A stretch of DNA of 64,000 bases from Segatella albensis DSM 11370 = JCM 12258 (GTDB taxonomy: Bacteria; Bacteroidota; Bacteroidia; Bacteroidales; Bacteroidaceae), in assembly GCF_000426565.1 (NCBI RefSeq), contig NZ_KE384540.1, forward strand, positions 62,001 through 126,000, in the 5' to 3' direction. This document shows, piece after piece, positions 35,974 to 44,782 of this stretch. Position 1 is the first letter of the stretch; each line of letters starts with the position of its first letter. The position numbers and the translations under genes are program-made. The notes beneath the pieces are model-generated. The model saw only the letters and a list, made by a program, of their open reading frames with translations, made no database searches and was not told the DNA's origin.

Positions 35974-37323
35974 ATGGCAAAAATAAAATTGATTGAGAAA
36001 ATCGGCTATGCAATGGGTGATGCAGCCGCAGGTGGCATCACATGGAAAATCATGTCGATAGCATTTCCTCTGTTTTTCACCAATGTTTTCGGCTTGACCG
36101 TTGCTGATGCTGCTGCATTGATGCTTGTGGCTCGTATGTTTGATGTTGTTACCGATCCTCTGATGGGTAGTCTGGCCGACCGTACACAATCTAAATGGGG
36201 AACCTATCGTCCTTGGTTGATATTTGGTGCAATACCTTTCGGACTGGTCTTTGCTTTATTGCTTTATACTCCTGATTTTGGTCCTGTAGGCAAACGAGTA
36301 TATGCCTATACTCTATATCTGTTGATGATGGCAATTTATACTGCAGTAAATGTACCTTACGGTTCGTTGCTTGGTGTGATGACCGATGATGATAATGAGA
36401 AAAATCAGTTTTCTTCATTCCGTATGGTAGGAGCCTATGCCATGGGTTTTGCCACTCTTCTCTCATTTCCTTATCTGCAGAAGATGGTAGGAGGTACAGA
36501 AGCTCATCAGTATGCTGTGCTTGGTGCTGGATTCGGTGTTGTTGCCGCAGCGATGACTTTGGGCTGTGGTCTTCTTACGAAAGAACGAATGAAACCGGTT
36601 CGTGCAGAAAAATTTAGTTTGAAACCGTTTGATGACCTGTTTAAAAATAAACCATGGATTTATCTTACATTGATAGGTATCTGTACAAACTTCTTTAATG
36701 GTTTCCGCTATGCCGTAGCAGGTTATCTGCTCACGTACTGTCTTGGTGGTGATATCACAATTAACGGACTGATCATCAACTATACCGTGTTTATGACATT
36801 CGGAGAAGTAACTTGTATGATTTTTGGAGGCCTTTCACCTAAGTTTACCCAGTGGATGGGTTCTAAGAAAAAAGCCTTTACCGTGGCAGCTGTTATCTGT
36901 GCTGTGTTCTCTGTCGGCTTCTTTTTTATTCCAATGGACCCAGTTTATATCTGGGTGATGATTTGTGTTGTCGTATTGACATCAATAGGTGTAGGTCTGT
37001 ATTCCCCACTTCTCTGGTCTATGTATGCAGACGTAGCCGATTATGCAACCGAGAAGAACGGAATATCATCAACAGGACTGATATTTTCTTCAGGAACAAT
37101 GGCACAGAAGTTTGGTACAGCTATTTCAGGTTCATTGGTAGCCTTGTTACTTGGTCTTGCAGGTTTCGTTTCCGGTACTGATCCTGTGACAGGTCAAACC
37201 GTAGTAAATATTACAAATTACGGAGCTGTAAAAGACATGATTTGGGCATTGTTCTCGTTGTTTCCAGCGCTTATTGTCGTGATTATGCTTCTATTGCTGT
37301 ATAAATATCCTATCAAGAAATAA
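35974..37323 (+). CDS. GPH-family sugar:cation symporter (MFS)
   Basis: This 449-residue inner-membrane protein has twelve helices and the glycoside-pentoside-hexuronide signatures. These are KIGYAMGDAAAGGITWKI at the start and the cation/sugar segment MFDVVTDPLMGSLADRTQSK, followed by GTYRPWLIFG. The cytoplasmic midpoint KPFDDLFKNKPW is typical. It would import a sugar with Na+ or H+. No glycoside hydrolase is adjacent, so the substrate is open. No clear TAnnTTTG box was found upstream. A strong terminator follows. Confidence 0.88.
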   Translation: MAKIKLIEKIGYAMGDAAAGGITWKIMSIAFPLFFTNVFGLTVADAAALMLVARMFDVVTDPLMGSLADRTQSKWGTYRPWLIFGAIPFGLVFALLLYTPDFGPVGKRVYAYTLYLLMMAIYTAVNVPYGSLLGVMTDDDNEKNQFSSFRMVGAYAMGFATLLSFPYLQKMVGGTEAHQYAVLGAGFGVVAAAMTLGCGLLTKERMKPVRAEKFSLKPFDDLFKNKPWIYLTLIGICTNFFNGFRYAVAGYLLTYCLGGDITINGLIINYTVFMTFGEVTCMIFGGLSPKFTQWMGSKKKAFTVAAVICAVFSVGFFFIPMDPVYIWVMICVVVLTSIGVGLYSPLLWSMYADVADYATEKNGISSTGLIFSSGTMAQKFGTAISGSLVALLLGLAGFVSGTDPVTGQTVVNITNYGAVKDMIWALFSLFPALIVVIMLLLLYKYPIKK

Positions 37324-37380
37324 AAGAAAAATAATATCAAATATCTCTTGATGAAGAAGAGATATTCTAGATAATAAGAA

Positions 37381-37415
37381 GAATAGAGCGCATCGACTTG
37401 CGCTCTATTCTTTTT
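37381..37415 (+). terminator. Intrinsic terminator of the GPH symporter gene
   Basis: GAATAGAGCGCA (37381-37392) and TGCGCTCTATTC (37399-37410) form a perfect 12-bp stem with a 6-base loop and a following TTTTT. Confidence 0.93.
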
Positions 37416-37465
37416 GTTGTAAACTATATTTTTTTACCTCCTCTACACTTTTTCAAGAATTTCTA

Positions 37466-37495
37466 TTCGCGTTAACAAAATAATTTGTAACTTTG
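37466..37495 (+). promoter_or_regulatory. Promoter of the nuo operon
   Basis: TAACTTTG (37488-37495) is a good -7 box; TTCG at 37466-37469, 18 bases upstream, is an imperfect -33 partner. The leader before nuoA is about 68 bases. Confidence 0.6.
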
Positions 37496-37568
37496 CAGTC
37501 GCTTGCGATGGATTAGCTACCCATTGTATTTACGAGCAAATTATTTAAAATAACGTTATAAAAATTTT

Positions 37569-37919
37569 ATGAATTTCACTTTGTTAATTACCGTTTTGTT
37601 AACGGCTGTAACCTTGGTGTTGGCGGCTTACGTCATAGCTAAGCTTATCGGTCCACGTTCTTACAATCCGGTTAAGGGTGAACCTTTTGAGTGTGGTATC
37701 CCGACCAGAGGGTCTTCATGGTTACCCAGCCATATTGGTTACTATCTCTTCGCCATCCTTTTCCTGATGTTCGATATTGAGACCGTTTTCCTATACCCAT
37801 GGGCAGTCGTAGTAAAGCAGTTTGGATCAATGGCCCTTGTTAGCATTGGTTTCTTCCTGTTGGTATTAGTATTTGGCCTTGCTTATGCTTGGCGGAAAGG
37901 AGCATTGGAATGGAAGTAA
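37569..37919 (+). CDS. nuoA: NADH-quinone oxidoreductase-type complex I subunit A
   Basis: This 116-residue membrane subunit has three helices. The conserved loop PVKGEPFECGIPTRGS is followed by YYLFAILFLMFDIETVFLYP, both typical of NuoA. It takes part in the junction between the peripheral arm and the membrane arm. It overlaps nuoB by ten bases, suggesting coupled translation, and is first of ten nuo genes. Confidence 0.95.
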   Translation: MNFTLLITVLLTAVTLVLAAYVIAKLIGPRSYNPVKGEPFECGIPTRGSSWLPSHIGYYLFAILFLMFDIETVFLYPWAVVVKQFGSMALVSIGFFLLVLVFGLAYAWRKGALEWK

Positions 37920-38635
37920 AGAAAAGAGCCTCTATCAAGAGTATTCCTTATGAAGAGTTTAAGGACAATAGCTCCCTTGAAGAAATTGCTCAGCAATTGA
38001 ACGAGGGCGGTGCAAATGTAATTCTTGGCTCTCTCGATGCTGCAATCAACTGGGGACGTTCTAACTCTCCTTGGTCACTTACTTTTGGTACCTCTTGCTG
38101 TGGTATTGAATTCATGGCCGTAGGTTGTGCTCGTTACGATTTTTCTCGATTTGGTTTTGAGGTAACCCGTAACTCTCCACGTCAGGCCGACCTTATTATG
38201 TGTGCTGGTACAATTACAAATAAAATGGCTCCTGTATTTAAGCGTTTGTACGATGAAATGGCAGAGCCTAAGTATGTTGTTGCTGTAGGTGGTTGTACTA
38301 TCAGTGGTGGTCCTTTTAAGAAGAGCTATAATGTAGTTCGTGGTATTGACGAGTTGGTACCTGTTGATGTCTTTATCCCAGGTTGCCCTCCACGTCCAGA
38401 AGCAATCCTTTATGGTATGATGCAGTTGCAGCGTAAGATAAAGGTAGAGAAATTCTTCGGTGGTGCTAATCATAAGATGAGCAAAGAAGAAAAGGAACTC
38501 TCAATGAGTAAGGGTGGCCTTCACGGATTGAGTAATGAGAATCTTAGCGATAATCAGAAACTCGGTCATAAGGAACCTATCATCGTAACAAATGTTCCTG
38601 AAGATTTTGATCCACAGAAAGGTCTAACTGATTAA
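37910..38635 (+). CDS. nuoB: Complex I subunit B (N2 iron-sulphur cluster)
   Basis: This protein of 241 residues carries the N2 [4Fe-4S] cluster ligands in TFGTSCCGIEFMAVG (two adjacent Cys), VVAVGGCTISGG and VFIPGCPPRPEA. The start at ATG 37910 (MEVKKRASI) lies inside the end of nuoA. The C-terminus continues about 50 residues past the usual core (after KIKVEKFF) with a charged tail, longer than in many NuoB proteins. N2 passes electrons to quinone. Confidence 0.95.
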   Translation: MEVKKRASIKSIPYEEFKDNSSLEEIAQQLNEGGANVILGSLDAAINWGRSNSPWSLTFGTSCCGIEFMAVGCARYDFSRFGFEVTRNSPRQADLIMCAGTITNKMAPVFKRLYDEMAEPKYVVAVGGCTISGGPFKKSYNVVRGIDELVPVDVFIPGCPPRPEAILYGMMQLQRKIKVEKFFGGANHKMSKEEKELSMSKGGLHGLSNENLSDNQKLGHKEPIIVTNVPEDFDPQKGLTD

Positions 38636-38650
38636 TGAGGTAATAAGAAT

Positions 38651-40222
38651 ATGAAACTTAATAATATTGAACTCACTTTCGATAACTTTGCTGATGAAAT
38701 GGCGAAGTTGAAGAACGAGAAACATTTCGACTACCTTGTTACCATTATTGGTGAAGACTTTGGTGAGGAAGGTCTCGGATGTATCTACATTCTTGAAAAT
38801 ACAGAGAGCCATGAGCGTTGCTCTACAAAGGTGATTGCTAAGCAGATAGGGGAGGAATATGTTATCCCTTCTGTGTTAAAACTTTGGAATGCAGCCAACC
38901 TTCTTGAGCGTGAGGTGTTCGATTTCCTTGGTATCAAGTTCTTGGGTCATCCAGATATGCGTCGCCTATTCTTGCGCAACGATTTCGTTGGATATCCTTT
39001 GCGTAAGGATTTCGATATGAGTCCTGAGAATAATAAATTCCCAGAAACCGATGAACCAGAAAGCGATTTCACATCAGAGTGGAATCTCGATGCGCATGGT
39101 AATCTTGTAGAAACCAAGCATCGTCTCTTTGAGGAAGACGAATTTGTTGTAAACCTCGGTCCAAACCATCCATCTACTCACGGTGTGCTCCGTTTGCAGA
39201 CGGTTCTAGATGGTGAGACTATCAAGCATGTTTATCCACACTTAGGATATATCCATCGCGGTATGGAGAAGATGATGGAGAGTATGACATATCCACAGAC
39301 TCTGGCTCTTACCGATCGTTTGAACTATCTTTGCGCTATGCATCATCGTCATGCACTCGTTGGTGTCATCGAAGAAGCTATGGGCATTGAACTTTCAGAA
39401 CGTATCAAGTATATCCGTACAATTATGGATGAGCTCCAGCGTATCGACAACCACTTGTTGTTCCTTGGTACAGCTGCTCAGGATATGGGTGCACTTACAG
39501 CATTCCTCTATTGTATGCGTGATCGTGAGCACGTGCTCAACGTGATGGAGGAAACAACGGGTGGCCGCTTGATTCAGAACTATTATAGAATAGGTGGCGT
39601 TCAGGATGATATCGATCCTAACTTCGTAGAAAATACGAAGAAGCTCTGTAAGTACCTTCGCCCAATGGTTCAGGAATACCTCGATGTATTCGGTGATAAT
39701 GTGATTACACACAACCGTTTCGAAGGGGTTGGTCCTATGGGTCTTGAGGATTGTATCAATTATGCTGTTACTGGTCCTGCAGGTCGTGCAGCTGGTTGGC
39801 ACAACGATGTTCGTAAGAATCATCCATACGACTTATATGATAAGGTAGAGTGGAAGGAGATCACCCTTACAGGTGCAGACTCAATGGATCGTTATATGGT
39901 TCATATCCACGAAATCTATCAGAGTCTTGATATTATCGAACAACTTATCGATAATATTCCAGAGGGAGAATATTATATCAAGCAGAAACCTATCATCAAG
40001 GTTCCAGAAGGTCAGTGGTTCTTCTCTGTAGAAGGTGGCGCAGGCGAATTTGGTGTATATCTGGATAGTAGAGGCGACAAGAGCCCATATCGTTTGAAGA
40101 TGCGTCCAATGGGACTTACCCTTACCGGTGCATTCGATAAGATGCTTAAGGGTCAGAAGATTGCCGACTTGGTAACAACAGGTGCTACCATTGACTTCGT
40201 AATCCCTGACTTAGATAGATAA
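38651..40222 (+). CDS. nuoCD: Complex I subunits C and D, fused
   Basis: The 523-residue protein is a NuoC-NuoD fusion. Residues 1-135 are the NuoC (30-kDa) domain ending in EREVFDFLGIKFLGHPDMRR and the FVGYPLRKDFD segment. Residues 155-523 are the NuoD (49-kDa) domain with NLGPNHPSTHGVLRL, HLGYIHRGMEKMMES and DRLNYLCAMHH. It ends IDFVIPDLDR. NuoD forms the quinone pocket with NuoB. Fused CD is known from several Bacteroidota and Enterobacteria. Confidence 0.95.
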   Translation: MKLNNIELTFDNFADEMAKLKNEKHFDYLVTIIGEDFGEEGLGCIYILENTESHERCSTKVIAKQIGEEYVIPSVLKLWNAANLLEREVFDFLGIKFLGHPDMRRLFLRNDFVGYPLRKDFDMSPENNKFPETDEPESDFTSEWNLDAHGNLVETKHRLFEEDEFVVNLGPNHPSTHGVLRLQTVLDGETIKHVYPHLGYIHRGMEKMMESMTYPQTLALTDRLNYLCAMHHRHALVGVIEEAMGIELSERIKYIRTIMDELQRIDNHLLFLGTAAQDMGALTAFLYCMRDREHVLNVMEETTGGRLIQNYYRIGGVQDDIDPNFVENTKKLCKYLRPMVQEYLDVFGDNVITHNRFEGVGPMGLEDCINYAVTGPAGRAAGWHNDVRKNHPYDLYDKVEWKEITLTGADSMDRYMVHIHEIYQSLDIIEQLIDNIPEGEYYIKQKPIIKVPEGQWFFSVEGGAGEFGVYLDSRGDKSPYRLKMRPMGLTLTGAFDKMLKGQKIADLVTTGATIDFVIPDLDR

Positions 40223-40258
40223 TACTAAAATTAATAAAGAATAATAGAAAATAAAGAT

Positions 40259-41329
40259 ATGTTTGATTTTAGTATCGTTACAAAATGGTTCGACGCATTA
40301 CTTACACAGACATTAGGTCTGAGTTCGTTCTGGTCGATTTTAATAGAGTGCGTAGTAGTTGGCGTGCTGATTCTTACAGCTTATGCCCTGATTGCTATTG
40401 CCCTGATTTTCATGGAGCGTAAAGTCTGCGCCTATTTCCAGTGCCGTCTTGGCCCTATGCGTGTCGGTCCTTGGGGTATCTTTCAGGTGTTCGCAGACGT
40501 TGTCAAGATGTTGATCAAGGAGATATTTACAGTTGATAAGGCTGATAAATTACTCTATTGTATCGCTCCGTTCCTTGTAATTGTTGCTTCAGTAGGTACC
40601 TTCTCATTCCTTCCATGGAACAAAGGTGCCCATATACTCGACTTCAACGTAGGTGTATTCATGATCACCGCAATTTCTTCGATTGGTGTTCTTGGCGTAT
40701 TCCTCGCAGGTTGGGGTAGTAACAATAAGTATTCTGTAATTTCTGCTATGCGTGGTGCCGTGATGATGATTTCTTATGAGATGTCTCTCGGATTATGCCT
40801 CATTTCTTCGGTAGTTGTTACAGGAACCATGCAGGTAAGTGGAATAGTAGAAGCACAGAACAGTGCATGGCTTATCTTCCAGAATCCTTTCGTATGGATT
40901 GCTTTCCTTATCTTCCTAATCTCAGGTAATGCAGAGGCCAACCGTGGTCCTTTCGACTTGGCAGAGGCAGAGAGTGAGTTGACAGCAGGTTATCATACAG
41001 AGTATTCAGGTATGGGCTTCGGTTTCTACTATTTGGCAGAGTATCTGAATCTCTTCGTAATCTCAGGAATTGCAGCAACTGTATTCTTGGGAGGATGGAT
41101 GCCTCTTCATATCAGTGGTCTAGACTCATTCAACAATGTTATGGATCTTATTCCAGGTGTTGTATGGTTCTTCGGCAAAGCCTTCTTTGTAGTTTGGTTA
41201 CTGATGTGGGTGAAGTGGACATATCCACGTCTCCGTATCGACCAGATTTTGAAGTTGGAGTGGAAGTATCTCATGCCACTCATGCTGCTCGTGCTGGTAC
41301 TTATTACCACTTTCGAGGCATTGGTATAA
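40259..41329 (+). CDS. nuoH: Complex I subunit H
   Basis: This 356-residue membrane protein has about eight helices. Typical NuoH segments are LIFMERKVCAYFQCRLGPMR, GIFQVFADVVKMLIKE, ISGNAEANRGPFDLAEAESE and the LTAGYHTEYSGM loop that follows. It forms the quinone channel entry. It lies 36 bases after nuoCD and 25 before nuoI. Confidence 0.95.
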   Translation: MFDFSIVTKWFDALLTQTLGLSSFWSILIECVVVGVLILTAYALIAIALIFMERKVCAYFQCRLGPMRVGPWGIFQVFADVVKMLIKEIFTVDKADKLLYCIAPFLVIVASVGTFSFLPWNKGAHILDFNVGVFMITAISSIGVLGVFLAGWGSNNKYSVISAMRGAVMMISYEMSLGLCLISSVVVTGTMQVSGIVEAQNSAWLIFQNPFVWIAFLIFLISGNAEANRGPFDLAEAESELTAGYHTEYSGMGFGFYYLAEYLNLFVISGIAATVFLGGWMPLHISGLDSFNNVMDLIPGVVWFFGKAFFVVWLLMWVKWTYPRLRIDQILKLEWKYLMPLMLLVLVLITTFEALV

Positions 41330-41354
41330 TCGATAAAGGAATTAAGAAATAAAA

Positions 41355-41936
41355 ATGGAAAATAAAGATAAATCATATTTTCAAGGTATTGCCGATGGTA
41401 TGAAAACTCTTGCCACAGGATTGAAGATTACTCTCAAGGAGTACTTCACGCCAAAGAGTACCGAGCAATATCCAGAGAATCGAAAGACTACGCTCCACGT
41501 GAGCAAGCGCCATCGTGGTCGTCTCGTGTTTAAGCGCGTGACAGAGCAGGATCTAGCTGATTCAAAGATTCAGGCTCGTGGCCTTCAACTTGGCGATTAC
41601 AAGTGTACAGCTTGTACCATGTGCGAGAAGTCTTGTCCTAATGATACCATTAAGATTACATCTCACATGGAAGAGAATCCAGAGACCGGTCGTAAGAAGA
41701 AAGTACTCGATGATTATCAGTATGATCTGGGCGACTGCATGTTCTGTCAGCTTTGTGTAAATGCATGTAATTTTGATGCTATCGAATTTACTAACGATTT
41801 TGAGAATGCAGTTTTCGATCGTAGTAAGTTAGTGCTTCATCTTGATAAGGAAGTTTATAAAGGCGGAAGTCTTCCTAACCTCATCGATGGTGGCGCTCCA
41901 TTAGAGATCGGTAAGTTTAACACTAAAACCAAGTAA
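41355..41936 (+). CDS. nuoI: Complex I subunit I (two [4Fe-4S] clusters)
   Basis: This 193-residue ferredoxin-like protein has two CxxCxxCxxxCP-type motifs: CTACTMCEKSCPND (about residue 90) and CMFCQLCVNACNFD (about 130). An N-terminal amphipathic helix (LATGLKITLKEYFTPK) contacts the membrane arm. In this complex, which lacks NuoE/F/G genes nearby, NuoI would be the probable entry for electrons from a ferredoxin-like or other donor. Confidence 0.95.
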   Translation: MENKDKSYFQGIADGMKTLATGLKITLKEYFTPKSTEQYPENRKTTLHVSKRHRGRLVFKRVTEQDLADSKIQARGLQLGDYKCTACTMCEKSCPNDTIKITSHMEENPETGRKKKVLDDYQYDLGDCMFCQLCVNACNFDAIEFTNDFENAVFDRSKLVLHLDKEVYKGGSLPNLIDGGAPLEIGKFNTKTK

Positions 41937-41943
41937 ATAGATT

Positions 41944-42465
41944 ATGGCAAATTTAGTAATGTTTTGCATCCTGGCTGTAGTCATTCTTGGTTCAGCCTTC
42001 ATGTGTGTAATGACCAAGAGCATTATGCGTGCAGCTACATTCTTGCTGTTTGTGCTCTTCGGTGTGGCAGGAATTTACTTCCTACTCGACTACACCTTCC
42101 TTGGTGCTGCGCAAATCTCTGTTTATGCAGGTGGTATCACAATGATGTATATCTTTGCTATTCAGTTGGTTAGTAAGCGCACCCTTCAGAATTTAGTAGA
42201 ACGTTTCCGTGGCAGCCGTGTTTGTCAGGGACTTTTGATTTCTGTTGTTGGTTTGGTTACCGTAGCCGTTGTACTTATCAAGAATCAGTTTATTAATCAA
42301 GCTCTTACCGTAGCCGATGTCGAGGTTCCAATGAACCAGATTGGTGCAGCACTTGTAGGTAGCGAGAAGTACGGATATGTACTCCCATTCGAGTTCATCT
42401 CACTCTTCCTTCTTGCATGTATTGTTGGAGCTATAATGATTGCAAGAAAGGAGGATAAGAAATGA
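41944..42465 (+). CDS. nuoJ: Complex I subunit J
   Basis: This 173-residue membrane protein has five helices and the NuoJ segment AQISVYAGGITMMYIFAIQL. It overlaps nuoK by four bases (ATGA). NuoJ helps link the quinone site to the proton-pumping subunits. Confidence 0.93.
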   Translation: MANLVMFCILAVVILGSAFMCVMTKSIMRAATFLLFVLFGVAGIYFLLDYTFLGAAQISVYAGGITMMYIFAIQLVSKRTLQNLVERFRGSRVCQGLLISVVGLVTVAVVLIKNQFINQALTVADVEVPMNQIGAALVGSEKYGYVLPFEFISLFLLACIVGAIMIARKEDKK

Positions 42466-42770
42466 TTCCAGTTAGCGCATTTCTCGTATTGAGCACACTG
42501 TTGTTCTTCTTAGGAGTATTTGGTTTCGTTACCCGTCGTAACTTGGTAGCAATGCTTATCTCCGTAGAATTGGTTTTGAATGCAGCCGATATGAATTTCG
42601 CTGTTTTCAATCGCATTCTATTCCCAGGTCAGATGGAGGGAATGTTCTTCACACTCTTCTCTATTGGCATCAGTGCTGCCGAAACAGCCGTAGCTCTTGC
42701 TATTATTATTAATGTTTACCGCAACTACCACAGTGATCAGGTGAACAGTATTGAAAACATGAAATTCTAA
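42462..42770 (+). CDS. nuoK: Complex I subunit K
   Basis: This 102-residue protein with three helices shows typical NuoK segments: GVFGFVTRRNLVAMLISVEL and SIGISAAETAVALAIIINVY, each with a conserved membrane Glu. It is translationally coupled to nuoJ and lies five bases before nuoL. Confidence 0.95.
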   Translation: MIPVSAFLVLSTLLFFLGVFGFVTRRNLVAMLISVELVLNAADMNFAVFNRILFPGQMEGMFFTLFSIGISAAETAVALAIIINVYRNYHSDQVNSIENMKF

Positions 42771-42775
42771 AAACA

Positions 42776-44764
42776 ATGGAATATAGTTATTCATTTTTAA
42801 TACTACTTCTGCCGTTCCTGAGCTTTTTAGTTTTAGGTCTTTGCGGTATGAAGATGAAGGAGAAAGTTGCCTTCGGCATCGGTACTACAGTACTGGGTGT
42901 GCTTTGGTGTCTTTCCCTCTACACAGCCTATGAGTATTTCTTTGCAGTAGGAAGAGATGCAGCAGGTTTGTATCCTACTGTTACTGCATTTAATCTTACA
43001 TGGCTCGACTTTGGTAAGGCTCCTTTGTTCGGTACCGAACTTATTTTCAACATCGGTTTCCGTCTTACCCCTATCAGCGTGATGATGCTTGTTGTTATCA
43101 CGACAGTCAGCTTCATGGTACACATCTATTCATTAGGTTATATGGCAGAACGCGATGAAGAGTATCGTGTCGAAGGTTACGAGAAGGGCTTTCAGCGCTT
43201 CTATGCATTCCTTTCACTCTTCACCATGTCAATGCTCGGCCTCGTTGTTGCCACCAACATTTTCCAGATGTACCTTTTCTGGGAGCTTGTAGGTGTCTGC
43301 TCATATTTGCTTATTGGATTCTATTATCCAAAGCATGCAGCAGTTCATGCTTCAAAGAAAGCATTTATCGTAACACGTTTTGCCGACTTGTTCTTCCTTA
43401 TTGGTATCTTGTTCTATAGCTATTACGTAGGAACATTTAATTTCGATTTGAATGCCGACCCTACTATCGCCAACCGTTTGCCAATGGCTGTAAATATTCT
43501 TCCAGTAGCACTCTTCCTGATGTTTATTGGTGGTGCTGGTAAGTCAGCCATGTTCCCATTGCATATTTGGTTGCCAGATGCTATGGAAGGTCCAACCCCA
43601 GTGTCAGCACTTATCCATGCTGCAACCATGGTTGTTGCAGGTGTGTTCCAGGTAGCTTCTTTGATGCCTATATGGTTGAAGTATGCACCTAACACATTAC
43701 ACTATGTTGCCTACATAGCAGCATTCACAGCATTCTATGCAGCAGCTGTAGCATGTACCCAGCGCGATATCAAGCGAGGTCTAGCATTCTCTACCATTTC
43801 TCAGATCGCCTATATGCTTGTAGCATTAGGTGTATGTAGTGCAGTAGAAGGCGAGGGTAGTGTAGGATATATGGCAAGTATGTTCCATTTGTTCACACAC
43901 GCCATGTTCAAGGCTCTCTTGTTCCTCTGCTCTGGTGCGATCATTGTCATCATCGGCAGCAACTTCAAGGATTATATGGGTGGCCTTCACAAATATATGC
44001 CAATCACCAACTGGTGCTTCTTCTTTGCATGCCTTTGTATTTCAGGAATTCCCCCATTCTCAGGATTCTTCTCAAAGGATGAAATTGTAGCAGCCTGCTT
44101 CCATTTCAGTCCATTCCTTGGTTGGTTTATGACCTTGGTATCAGGTATGACAGCATTCTATATGTTCCGTCTTTACTATGTGATTTTCTGGGGCAAGTCT
44201 TACTATGAGGCAGATCCAGAGAATCGTCGCAAGCCACAGGAAGTTCCTGCTATCATGTGGGGTCCATTAGTATTCCTTTGCATTGTAGGTTGTCTTTGCG
44301 GTCTTATCCCATTTGGTCATTTCGTATCTCTTGACGGACATGCCGAGGATATTGCCATCCAGACATTTGCTATTTGGACTTGGCCTTCAGTAGCATGGGT
44401 TTCTATCGTAGTAGCAATCATCGGTATCGGTCTGGCAACATGGATGTACAAGAGTGGTGAGAACCCTGTTCCAGATATGCTTAAGCGTCGCATGCCGAAA
44501 CTTCATGAAGCAGCTCTTCAGCGCTTCTATATTGATGACGCATGGCAGTTCTTCACTCATAAGATTGTCTTTGGATTGTTCTCTAAGCCAATCGCATGGT
44601 TCGACCGTCGAGTTATTGATGGCACATTCAACTTCCTCGCTTGGGGAACACAGACAGCCGGCGAAACTATTCGCCCATGGCAGAGTGGTGATGTACGTCA
44701 ATATGCAGCATGGTTTATCACCGGAACCGTAGCACTTACATTGGTATTACTTTGCATCCTTTAA
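42776..44764 (+). CDS. nuoL: Complex I proton-pumping subunit L
   Basis: This 662-residue antiporter-like subunit has about sixteen helices. Signatures are FQMYLFWELVGVCSYLLIGF, HIWLPDAMEGPTPVSALIHA and GLAFSTISQIAYMLVALG. The C-terminal amphipathic lateral-helix region extends to the end. It is the distal proton pump of the membrane arm. Confidence 0.95.
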   Translation: MEYSYSFLILLLPFLSFLVLGLCGMKMKEKVAFGIGTTVLGVLWCLSLYTAYEYFFAVGRDAAGLYPTVTAFNLTWLDFGKAPLFGTELIFNIGFRLTPISVMMLVVITTVSFMVHIYSLGYMAERDEEYRVEGYEKGFQRFYAFLSLFTMSMLGLVVATNIFQMYLFWELVGVCSYLLIGFYYPKHAAVHASKKAFIVTRFADLFFLIGILFYSYYVGTFNFDLNADPTIANRLPMAVNILPVALFLMFIGGAGKSAMFPLHIWLPDAMEGPTPVSALIHAATMVVAGVFQVASLMPIWLKYAPNTLHYVAYIAAFTAFYAAAVACTQRDIKRGLAFSTISQIAYMLVALGVCSAVEGEGSVGYMASMFHLFTHAMFKALLFLCSGAIIVIIGSNFKDYMGGLHKYMPITNWCFFFACLCISGIPPFSGFFSKDEIVAACFHFSPFLGWFMTLVSGMTAFYMFRLYYVIFWGKSYYEADPENRRKPQEVPAIMWGPLVFLCIVGCLCGLIPFGHFVSLDGHAEDIAIQTFAIWTWPSVAWVSIVVAIIGIGLATWMYKSGENPVPDMLKRRMPKLHEAALQRFYIDDAWQFFTHKIVFGLFSKPIAWFDRRVIDGTFNFLAWGTQTAGETIRPWQSGDVRQYAAWFITGTVALTLVLLCIL

Positions 44765-44782
44765 TTTTGAAGAAATAAGAAA

